DNA of 64,000 nucleotides from assembly GCA_025769875.1 (NCBI GenBank), contig JAGFNK010000016.1, forward strand, positions 186,001 to 250,000, read 5' to 3'. Below the pieces are notes generated by a model. That model was not told where the DNA came from. It saw only the letters and a program-made list of their open reading frames with translations, and did no database searches. Positions 45,084 to 54,196 of the stretch are shown piece by piece. The DNA comes from Russula earlei. Its lineage: Eukaryota > Basidiomycota > Agaricomycetes > Russulales > Russulaceae. Positions within the stretch are counted from its first letter, which is position 1. Each line of letters opens with the position of its first letter. The position numbers were made by a program, and so were the translations under genes.

Positions 45084-46348
45084 ATGTCTGACCACAATCC
45101 GGCTCCTTTGCTCCCCGAAGGTGAAGATCTTCTTCAGGTGAGTTCACTCTCCAATCCCTCCCAGTGATATCCATATTCGCTCCCTCGCTCACGCAGGCCG
45201 CCCTCTCGGATCCTTTCTCCGTCCCTCCCAATCTCTCTCGCGTCTCTCCCTCCCAATCACCACATACCTCCGTCCCATCCTCGCGCCCTGCTGGTGCAGG
45301 CTCCTCCACCACCTCCACAACGACGCCTCCCGAGCCGCCAACGTCGTCCTCGTCGTCCTCCTCCATCTCCGTCTCGGCCGCAGAGCAAGACGCCTGGAGG
45401 GCAGAGTACGAAGCGCACGTCGCCGACTGGCGCCAGCAGAGCGCGGACGTCCGCGCGCGCGCCGAGGCAGATCGGGCCCGGTGGGCTGAGCGTCGGGAGC
45501 GAGAGCGCGCGGAGCAGGCGCTGCGGCTGCAGAAGGGAGGTGCTGCGGCTGGCGACGGCGGAGCGCGCGCGGATATGAGCGCGAGCGTGGGTGGGGAGAG
45601 CGTGAGTGCCGGCAGCGAGTGGGAGGCGGTGTCGCGGCGCGGCGCGAGCGCGTTCGCGTCTGGCGCCGTCGCTTCGTTTCCCCCGTCTGTGCCGCCTGCG
45701 CCCACGGATAATGCGCGCCATGTTCGCGGTGCGCCGTCGGATGCGGATGCGCAGGGATCGCAACGCTCGCAGGCACGTCGCCCCCCCCCCCCCTCATGTC
45801 ATTTTCTCCGGATCTCCTCCTCCCCCTTTTCCTCTCACTCGTGCTGACGACGGACTCTGTGCGTGCAGCAGACCTTGCCTCGATCCGCAAGCACAGGAAC
45901 GCCCGCGGGTCAGCAGCACCAGCAGCAGCAGCCGGCCGCGACGGGCGGCGGGGGCGGCGGCGACCCGACCAACTCGCCGAATTGGGAAAACGTATCCTCC
46001 TCGCCGACGTCTTCGTTCCCGTCCATGTCGTTTCCCGAGCCTTCGCGCCCACACTCGCCCGAGCACGCCCAAGGGCAGCCGCGAACGACGGCGACGCCCG
46101 CCGCGCGCCCCGCGCCGGCGGCCTCGGCGACCCTCGCCGTGTTCGACCCCGCGTTGCCCGCGAGCGCGCGCTTCTGGGCGCTGCTCTCTTCGTTGTCGAT
46201 CAACATGTTCTTGCCGTTCGTGAACGGCGTGATGCTCGGATTCGGCGAGATCTTTGCAAAGACGGTCTTTGTCGAATGGCTTGGATGGGGTCCCGCGGTC
46301 GCGACAAACGTGGGACTTGGCGGCCGCTCCCCAAAGACGCGGCGGTGA
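45084..46348 (+). CDS. MIM1: Mitochondrial outer-membrane import protein Mim1
   Basis: Mim1, with Mim2, inserts alpha-helical proteins such as Tom20 and Tom70 into the mitochondrial outer membrane. The signature is near the C-terminus: LSSLSINMFLPFVNGVMLGF then GEIFAKTVF, the single membrane segment with the GxxxG motif (GVMLG). Exons 45084-45137, 45197-45772 and 45869-46348 give 369 aa; the start MSDHNPAPLLPEGEDLLQ is the first ATG and ends at a GTGAGT donor. The second intron appears to use a GC donor (CAG|GCACGT) and contains a C13 run. The ~270-residue N-terminus is Ser/Pro/Ala-rich with an Ala/Arg/Glu helix (EQDAWRAEYEAHVADWRQQS), much longer than yeast Mim1 (113 aa). A GTGAGA after the last codons leaves a further C-terminal exon possible. 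Confidence 0.85.
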
Positions 46349-46579
46349 GAGGACGATCACAAAGGACGCGAGCTGGTGATGTGACATGACAATATCGTTT
46401 GCGCTGCGCGCTCCGCGACAGACACACAAATCATTATGTTTGTCATAGATATACTAGTTCAGAGGTCACAGCGTCACCAAAAAGGTGCCCTGTTGGTTCT
46501 CTGAGAAACCATTTACCAGTTGACAACATTACTCGCAACAAATTTATTGCTACAAAAGACTGTGTTCGAAGGAAAACTT
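46349..46579. other. Convergent intergenic region, MIM1 / b5-ACAD
   Basis: 231 bp between two convergent stop codons; it must carry both 3' UTRs. No gene. Confidence 0.5.
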
Positions 46580-48785
46580 TTATAGTTTGGCGTTCGATGG
46601 CATGGCGCGGAGGGCTTGCCGGACACCAAGGTCACCGAGAACATCTTCTGCGCCACCAAGCAACGCATCGAACGTTATAGTCCGATGATACTGTGGTGTC
46701 CATCATCAGTCGATCATCTGCTCGAGGTGAACTGGCGTATGCCTGCTACTTACGTGCTCGATGAAGCGGCCCATCCCCGTCCGCGTGATTCCACGTCCAC
46801 CGAAGATCTGCACGGCGTCCCGCGCGGTGTCTTGCGCCGTCTGGGTAGCGTACATTTTCAGCAGGCCGATCGGTCCAGCAAGGCGCCGAGCCTGTTCCTT
46901 GTACGACTGCGCTCCTTCTTTGAACACGACGCGACGGGGCATTCGAGTCAAAATGCGGAACGCACCATGTTGTTCATCTGGTGCGTTATGTCCTCCAGCC
47001 AACTCTGCACGGACTCCACGCGAGCGATCATCGCGGCGATCTTGCTGCGGATGACGGCCTGCGACGCCAGAGGCTTGCCGAACGCCTTGCGTTGGTTGAC
47101 CCACTTCAAACACTCCTCCACGATCAGGCGCTGAGAACGGGCAGAGCCCGCCGCCATCACCCAGCGTTCGTGATTGAAATTGCTGGAAAAAGAAAAAAGG
47201 CGTGAGGTGACGCCGTTTGCATCTGATCGTTCGGGAGCTTCACCTCAGCATAACGAACACTCCTCCTCCCTCTGGGCCAAGGGTGTTCCCGACGGGCACC
47301 TTTACATTGTCAAACGTGATATAGGCCGTCCCGGCCGTCGTGGAATAGCTCGTCTTGATTTGCGACGTCTCGACGCCTTCGCCGCGCTCAACAAGTATGA
47401 CGGTAAAGCCGTCGTTTGTTTTGCATCCGACAGTGAAATAGTCCGCAAATCTAACAAGTTGCATTCAGAAACACGACGGGGAGCGGTATGAACATGCCAC
47501 GTACACTCCGTTCGTGATCCACTTTTTCGTTCCGGTGATGATCCAGTGTTTGCCGTCTTCCGTCTTCTTTGCTGTGGTCTTGAGGCCCATAACATCACTT
47601 CCAGCAAATGCCTCGGAGATGGCAAGGCAGATAAACTTCTTGCCCGCGAGGACCTCTGGTACGACGCGCGCCTTGAGCTCGGGCGAGCCGAAGTTCAACA
47701 CGGGAGGGAGGCCGATGATCGCGCCAGCCTGGAGACCTGCGGCACAGCTCAGGTTTGAACATCCGAAGTGGGCGTACGATGAAAAAAGTTACCATCTCCA
47801 TAACCTCTGGCACTGCAGCGGGCGGTCTCTTGATGAAGGACAAGCTATACAAATTACGGGAACGTGAAGGCGTTTCTGTCATGTCGACACGAATGTACCC
47901 ACCTCATGAAAATAATCAAACTATTAGCAGCTCGAGGTCAGCGTGTGCTCTGAAAAAGAATGTTGTTGGGATGTACCTCCTCGGGCTTTACAACCCCACC
48001 CATGAGGGTCAACCCGTGGAGATGCTTTCCGGGACCAGATCGCATTGCGTGGAGATTGACCTCGCTGATTTAATCCTTTCAGTACCACTTGTATCGAGTT
48101 TGAGCATCACACATCACATACGCCATTTTTTGGATGACTTCCAGGCTAGGACGCTTGCCATCCTCTTCACGGGCTTGTGCGTCCGGGTAGATGACCTCAT
48201 CGTGGAACTTGCGGACGGCCTGCTGCAGCCTACGATGGCTCTAGGACAAGAGAGACGACATCGGGGCGCCGTTACGCTGGGAGAAGGAGAACACAACATC
48301 CATACCTCCTTGTAATAGGGGCTGTAGTAGCCCTCTGCTAGCCACGTGGGCTCCGCATGGGGTACTTTGCTTATTCCGGCCGTTGTACGGTCTACGATGG
48401 ATGGCTTCTCGCCGTCGATGTGACCGATCTGCAGGCGCTGGTATTGTGGCCGTTGGAGGACCTCATGACGATGAAGACCGTAGAAAGCGTCGGTCGCGTC
48501 TTGACCGGCTAAGTTGATGCAGCCTCCGGGTGAACTGGGCTGGTAAGGGGGAAGGGAATGAAGTACGAACCGATATCGTCATCAAGGAGAACGGCGGCGC
48601 CTCCGGGGTGGAGGTTCTTGAACCGAGTAAGGTCATAGACCTTGCTATCAATGACGACCCACTGAAGACGGGATGAAATTCGGAATCGAGGCGCTGAGAA
48701 GGAAAGATCTCACAAGGTCATCCTCCTTGTTGTGCTTCGTGACGTCGTCGCGGGTTAGTTTCTGGAGTTCTCTGGGCGATGCCAT
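46580..48785 (-). CDS. Cytochrome b5-acyl-CoA dehydrogenase fusion, peroxisomal
   Basis: It should introduce the double bond in the first step of acyl-CoA beta-oxidation. Twelve exons give 520 aa: 46580-46690, 46754-46906, 46966-47182, 47244-47450, 47505-47736, 47793-47844, 47903-47920, 47977-48064, 48122-48240, 48306-48508, 48571-48661, 48714-48785. The N-terminal b5 domain (aa ~8-80) has WVVIDSKVYDLTRF and heme-ligand His residues in LHPGG and GLHRH. The dehydrogenase (aa ~115-515) shows GLPPVLNFGSPELK, CLAISEAFAGSDV, NFNHERWVMAAG, WVNQRKAFGKPL and IFGGRGITRTGMG. The C-terminus SNAKL is a PTS1 signal, placing it in peroxisomes. Exon 7 in gene order is flanked by an 18-nt microexon. Its 5' end is only 37 bp from the possible 3' end of the LysM gene. 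Confidence 0.93.
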
Positions 48786-48821
48786 CGTACAATTCGTTTA
48801 GTTTTTTGTGAACCGTTGGAT

Positions 48822-49190
48822 TTATAGCCTCTCCGATCCACATGTGATTACGGGACTGTCTAGCTCCGGTGGCGTCGCTCTGTATTGTGGGGCGACCCTG
48901 ACTACCACATCATGGTTTGAATTGGTAGGCTCTGGATGCGTACCCTCTCCCTTCAGCCCTCTCTCGGCGCTCCCACTCGCGTCATCATCCAGGTACCGAT
49001 CCACCTCCAGCCTGACCCTGCTCCGGGCTACCCGATGTGACTCTTTTCCCCCTTCGTCTGAACAACGTACGCATGCGCAATCCCATCGTCCGTCTCCTTC
49101 GTCACCTGCTGGAACGCAACTTGTGCGCGTGCGCGCTCCCGCTGCCTCCGTTGAACCTCTTCTTCCGGTGGAACGTCCCTCGTGGCCTTT
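48822..49190 (-). pseudogene. Possible detached C-terminus of the LysM protein
   Basis: In the same frame as the LysM exon after its stop lies DVPPEEEVQRRQRERARAQV and VAFQQVTKETDDGIAHAY, and a further block VDRYLDDDASGSAERGL to stop 48822. Arg/Glu-rich helices ending in VTKE-D-VA-AYV are what follows the LysM domain in fungal proteins of this build as I remember them. An intron GTACGT...GGTAG (~43 nt) could join the two blocks. If real, the TAA at 49193-49195 has cut the gene. Confidence 0.4.
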
Positions 49191-49192
49191 TG

Positions 49193-49926
49193 TTATGGGT
49201 GTGACTGCGGGAGGACGAGAAAGGTCCGCGTGTGCAGCAAGTGTGGCGTCGTGCGCAGTGTACTTGGCGGAAGGTCATTCAGTTTACAGAGTGTTCGACC
49301 CTGATGGCGGTGAGAGGTGCTCTCCGAACGAGAGGTAGATCCGTAACGCTCACCTCGACTCCCAAGCGGAGAGATATTCCCAACAGCGTGTCGTCCGGTT
49401 GAATGTAGTATCTCCCGGGGCTGCCTTGATTGCCCTCAGGGGTCTCACCCGGCGTGGTGGGGCTTGCGCGAGCCTGCCCACCACTGATATCGTGTTGTGC
49501 GTGCTTCGCGACCTCGGACGGCGGTTCCGTCGCGCCGGGGGTCTTCGTGCTTTCGCCGACGTGTATCTCAGCACTTTCATCCTCGTCCTCGTCTCCAACG
49601 ACAAAGACGTCTTCATCTCGAATAGCACCGTCGACGTTGACGTTGAAAGACGCCGCCTGGTATTGTCCGCGCACCTTCTCCGAAACGGCCCCGACGCCGC
49701 CCAAACAGGCAAGGCAAGGGTCGTACCTCGCCAGCCGAGGATTTAACGCGAGGCAGGAGGGGCATATGGGACGCCCGCAGCACCGAGTGAGAAATACGGC
49801 AGAGCTGGATCCGGGCGATGTACTCCCACTTTGGGCGCCTTCGTGCGTCCGCTTCCACAGACGGGGTGGCAGAGATGATGAGCAGGCCAGACAAAGCGGC
49901 GCTGTCGTGCTCAAGACTCGTGACAT
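49193..49926 (-). CDS. LysM-domain protein with N-terminal zinc-finger-like region
   Basis: Two exons (49193-49300, 49354-49926), 226 aa from the ATG at 49926 (MSRVLSTTAPLCLACSSSLP). The N-terminus has paired cysteines CLAC, RCCGRPICPSC and DPCLAC, a probable zinc-binding fold. A long acidic disordered middle follows (VGDEDEDESAEIHVGE). The LysM domain is split by the intron: GRYYIQPDDTLLGISLRLGV before it and LCKLNDLPPS to TFLVLP after it. LysM folds bind N-acetylglucosamine polymers when secreted, but no signal peptide is seen, so this is the intracellular type whose role is unclear. The frame stops at TAA right after LVLPQSHP, earlier than expected. Confidence 0.78.
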
Positions 49927-50435
49927 GTCAGTTTCAGGGTAGTGCAGTAAAAGAACGGGCAACGTTATCCTGCATGGGATGTGAGCAAGAATCCGTGGGC
50001 ATTACTATATGGGGTCGGGTGTGATTGAAGCCATTTTGCTGCAGTCCCAGTCCCTGACGACGATGGAAAGCACTTGATCAAGGAAAGTTCAGAGACATCA
50101 TCTTCAAAATTATTCCATTACTGTCCTTGCGGCGGTACAACTCGCTGCGCAGCACAGTTTTCATTCAACATCAACACTGCCCATTCACATGGATCTCGGT
50201 ACAACACCACCACCACCACCACCTAACCCTAACCCCACATTGAACCCCACCCCGTCCAGTGAAGCCTCCTGACCCAGGGAAAGCTGATCCACCAATAAGG
50301 GACCACCCAAAAAGTACTGTGACCGCCCCAGACAATGAGGAGGACATAGACAAAACATCTAACTTGGAACATGGCACTCTGGTCAGAAATGAAACTGGAG
50401 CCCACAACTCCACCACTGGACATCAGTAAAGATGG
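49927..50435. other. Spacer with CAC repeat and two telomere-like units
   Basis: It contains (CAC)n at 50206-50221 immediately followed by CCTAACCCTAACCCC (50222-50236), i.e. two units of the common fungal telomere repeat TTAGGG on the other strand. From ~50190 a Pro-rich reading begins that may be the start of the broken element ORF at 51122-53338. No host gene. Confidence 0.5.
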
Positions 50436-51000
50436 ATTTTAGTTTCCGTCGGTTTCTCACCTCAGGAAACCAAAAAAAACCAGCAGAAACCGGGAAACCG
50501 GGAGACTGGGAAACCCATGTCTGGTTTCCCGGAAACAACCTGAGAGTATCTTTCATGGAAACCTAAGAAACTAACAGAAACCTGTCGAAAGTTTGGAAAC
50601 TGGTAGAACTATAGTATAGTAGGAAAAAAATCACTGAAAATGGTCAGAAATAGGGTATACATCGTTTCTACTTGTAATTGGAAGTCGATTTGAGCTGGTA
50701 TGGATCTAAGCCTTGAGGGGACTCTCAGGTATATACGGATCAGCATGGAATGCAGATATCATCGAGGCATCAGCACGATGAAGGGATTCATCGTCACCAT
50801 CATTGTCTGCACATTCCAGTGCAAGGTGCCAGTGTTGCTCACTCAGACGGTCAATGTGACCATAGAAAATTCGAATTGTTTTCCAGTGTGCTTCATGATG
50901 TCTACCAGGTTTCCCAGTTTCTGGGTTTTTGGTTTCCGGAAACTGGGAAACCAGCGGAAACCAACAAAAACCCGGGAATTTTTTTTATGGTTTGCTGATG
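50436..51000. repeat. GGTTTC/GAAACC-rich repetitive block
   Basis: GAAACCGGGAAACC-type words crowd both ends (50450-50600 and 50905-50985) in opposing orientations, with a less repetitive middle. This looks like the subterminal regions of a short DNA element, but I could not define termini or a target duplication. Related words inside the flanks suggest it interrupts the ORF that resumes at ~51000. Confidence 0.5.
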
Positions 51001-51121
51001 GAGATGACCTAAACTCAAACCAACCATCAGCCTGGGGAAACGACCCTCTTGGTATACTCTCATACACCCATGACTACATTGAGATCATCCAGAAAGGTTT
51101 CACCCCCCCCCAAAAAAAAAA

Positions 51122-53338
51122 ATGTTGGGAACCCTGAATGCATTGGAATGGGCTGAAATATGCTGCCTCCTAGTTAACGCTATTGGCCAAGGTTTTCTCC
51201 AATCAGTAGACAAACTAGGAGAAACCAAAGTGGGAGACACCATCACTGCCACCATTGACCCAACTCCTATGACACCAAATGTCATGAACCATTTCCCAGA
51301 GAGGGCCCTTGAATGACCCTTCCTTATTAGAGGAAACCCAGCCTCTATGGTGTCACCCTGTTCACATGGACAAAAGGGGTGAGTAGAGGTGTCCACAATA
51401 TCACGCACGAATTGTCGTGTGGGTGATTCTTGGCACAATCGACATACAGCAAGCCCCACTTAGTGGCAACCCTTTTAGCCATAAAGGACAGTATTATAGC
51501 CTCTCTAAGGACCCTCTATGGCGACTCTAAGTGCTCTACAAGAGGCACTAACAAGACACTAACAGCCCTACAACGTGTTATCAGACTAACTCTAATAACC
51601 ATAGAACAACTATAAAGCAATACTAAGGACCTTAATATAAGTATTAGGGTCGACTCTAATGACCCTAATAGAACTATATAAGGGACCTTATAAGCAACTC
51701 TATTCCCTGAACCAAACTACAAGTCCTCAAATGACCAGCCCTAAACTAACTAACAGGTAAATGGATCAGGTGCTTCGCACAAGTACTAAGGCAGTGAACA
51801 CGTGGACAGTAATGGCTCTTACTCATCAACAGGGGCCTTCTTACTCAGCAGCTTACTGAGCATGACTGAGCATGCTCAGTAAGCGTACCCTGACTTCTTA
51901 CTCATCCATCAATTGTGCTTGATAACAAGGTTATGACTTGTTCCCTATTTAGCAGTTCTCTTGTAGTATATAAGTGCTCAATAAAGTAGCGGACAGTCTT
52001 CAGACTGTCCATTTGTTTATGGCACTCTCTATCCCTGGGATACTCCTTTTTAGGACTGTCCCCTTGTGTCACTCTGGCCTCATCTCTGCATAACTGCTTG
52101 TCTCTACCAGTAACTGTACCTCTCTGGTACCTGGTACTACTTTGGACCCTTCTCCTTGCCCACACCATCCTAGACATCTATTGACTTGTCTCTGAGCTTA
52201 TCCCTTGCTCTTGAACTGGATTGTTCAACAGTGAGTCTTGACACCAAACCACCCCACCTACTTCCACAAGCTGATGAGTGCAGCCAGCCTCCTAGCAGAC
52301 CATATCACTGGCAACCTCATCAACTACCAGGATGAGCACCCCAACCTTCTGGAGGATTATCAAAGGAAAGCTGCTTAGAGGGCCCTAGTGGAAGTGGATG
52401 AAGCATGGAGGATGTGGAAGGAGAATCAGATTGAGCAACAAGCTACCACACATGAGACAGAGATTGCAGTAGCTGCTCAGAACAAGAACACCACCTTCTT
52501 CCTACAATCTGTGGAGTCTATGGGTCTGGCCCTCTATGCTCAAGACAACACTGATCACTTACAGTTAATGCCCAAGGCCAGAAGCAAAAGAACCATATCT
52601 GGTTCCATGCTGCCTATGGTCCAAAGCCACACACCCTGGAACACACACCCCAACAACATGAACAACATGCCCTCTTTGCCCCAAACACTGAAAGGATGAA
52701 ACACAACACAAACCCCCAACACCCCATGCCCAACTACCAGGCAGGTGGATCTGTCACCAACACCAAACCCTAAAGGTAAAACTTACCCTAGCATGCTGAC
52801 CACAGCACAAGACACTGCCCACCTGGGTGCAGATGCAATCACTAAAGTGGTCATGAAAGCAACAGTTCCCTTTGTGATGCAAGTAGACACTTTGGAAAAA
52901 CTTTCCAAGCCACTGCTGATAAACAGAACAACAGGTGAGCCTCAACATTGTCCACCTGCTAACATGAACACCAGGCTCTGGCTGCAACACCAGCACCCAA
53001 CCCCAGCCACCACCAGCCACAACACCCACCCCAGCGCTCCAGCAGATGGTCCAGGTAACACAGAGGCAAACTTCACTCAGGTCTCCTACCAGAAGAAAAC
53101 CAAGGGCACAAACAAAGGAGCACACACCATGGGTATTGCACCAACAATGTCAATAATCACTCTGGCAACATACACTATGATAGCTGCAACCACAGCTGTT
53201 GACACCAACAAACCCCCTGGACCAAAACCCAGAACCTGTAACATGCCAACTGTCACAGAAGTGACAGCCCTGCATTCAGGCAGACATAATGATGGCCAGG
53301 TGGAACAGAGTATACAAGCCAGGGCAGCAGCTGAGTAG
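51122..53338 (+). pseudogene. Broken ORF of an unidentified (probably retro-) element
   Basis: Blocks in one direction: MLGTLNALEWAEICCLLVNA to IDPTPMTPN (51122-51279); after the solo LTR, HPTYFHKLMSAASLLADHIT and EVDEAWRMWKENQIEQ (52249-52690); then Asn/Thr/Pro-rich tracts ending at a stop near 53336. Removing the LTR and one CCAAA joins MTPN directly to HPTYFHK in frame. A stop (TAG at ~52376) and a frameshift near 52690 break it further. No RT, integrase or DDE motif; low-complexity Pro/His/Asn content recalls a gag/ORF1-like protein. Function unknown. Confidence 0.6.
51280..52243 (+). mobile_element. Solo LTR, family A
   Basis: 964 bp from TGTCATGAACC to GTGAGTCTTGACA, with the 5-bp duplication CCAAA (51275-51279 and 52244-52248). 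TATATAAG and AATAAA near 51965-51985 lie on the plus strand. It splits the ORF described for 51122-53338. Confidence 0.93.
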
Positions 53339-53452
53339 GCTCTGTTGCGGCCACAAATTATATTACATAAATAATGACTTTAATTAAGCACAAAAAATGT
53401 GACAAAAAAAGTTAAATAAGGACAGTCTACTCATTCTGGCACAACTTTTAGC
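53331..53452. mobile_element. Half of the palindromic MITE
   Basis: From GAGTAGGCTCTGTTGCGGCC to GGCACAACTTTTAGCC this matches one arm of the 406-bp palindrome at 18806-19211 (for example ATTATATTACATAARTAATG and TCTACTCATTCTGGCACAAC). It stops just past the fold point, where LTR-A sequence begins. Confidence 0.85.
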
Positions 53453-53763
53453 CAGACTTGTTCCCTATTTAGCAGTTCTCTTGTAGTATATAAGTGCTCA
53501 ATAAAGTAGCAGACAGTCTTCAGACTGTCCATTTGTTTATGGCACTCTCTATTCCTGGGATACTCCTTTAAGGACCATCCTCTTGTGATCATTCTGGCCT
53601 CTTCCCTGCATAACTTCTCAATACTACCAGTAACCATACCTCTTTGGTACTTGGTACTGCTTTGGACCCTACTTCTTGCTCACGCTGTCTTGGACATCTA
53701 CCGACTCATCTTTGAACTTCTCCCTCGCTCTTGAACTGGATTGTTCAACAGTGAGTCCTGACA
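53453..53763 (+). mobile_element. LTR-A fragment (3' third)
   Basis: Begins at CTTGTTCCCTATTTAGCAG, equivalent to ~51938 in the full LTR, and ends GTGAGTCCTGACA. It contains the TATATAAG promoter box and AATAAA. The upstream two thirds are missing. Confidence 0.88.
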
Positions 53764-54062
53764 CTATTTAGCACTTCCCTTGTAGTATATAAGCACTCAA
53801 TAAAGTAGTGGACAGTCTTCAGACTGTCCATTTGATTTGTGGCACTCTATTACCGGGGGTACTCCTTTAGGACCGCCCTGTCCAGTACACCCTGGCCCTT
53901 ACCTTCTGTGACCATCTCTTGCAGCCAGTACCAGTCCCTCTCTGTTACTTGCTACCCATTTGGACAGTACTCTTCACCAACTTCATCCTCAAACTCAGTT
54001 GACTTGTCTCTGAGCTCTTATCTCACTCTTGAACTGGATTGTTCAATAGTGAGTCCTGACAA
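53764..54062 (+). mobile_element. Second, tandem LTR-A fragment
   Basis: Begins CTATTTAGCACTTCCC directly after the previous fragment and again ends GTGAGTCCTGACA. It is more diverged (several small deletions). The head-to-tail pair suggests unequal exchange or repeated insertion at the same place. Confidence 0.85.
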
Positions 54063-54063
54063 G

Positions 54064-54196
54064 TGTAGTATGTGTAACCCTATTCCCATATGTGCATATA
54101 CTAAAGTTCTGTCTAACATGTAACATCTGTGAGCAGATCTTGAACCTTGTATGAAGGTCTTCACCTTCTTTGATCCATTTGGGTTCCAGTTCAACA
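54064..54196 (-). repeat. 3' LTR fragment of Copia D
   Basis: 133 bp matching the first ~140 bp of the solo LTR 15783-16167; the outer part is cut off by LTR-A sequence. Next to it (54197-54214), on the minus strand, is the purine-rich tract AGCAAGGGGGAG, marking the 3' LTR boundary. Confidence 0.85.

Noticed and set aside
45189..46429. Long Arg/Ala-rich minus-strand ORFs (287 and 211 aa)
   Set aside because: GC-rich shadows of the MIM1 exons; MIM1 has the recognisable membrane motif and a closed exon model.
48571..48661. A suspected frameshift in the b5 domain
   Set aside because: On re-reading, TGGGTCGTC follows the acceptor and the frame closes with exon 1; no defect.
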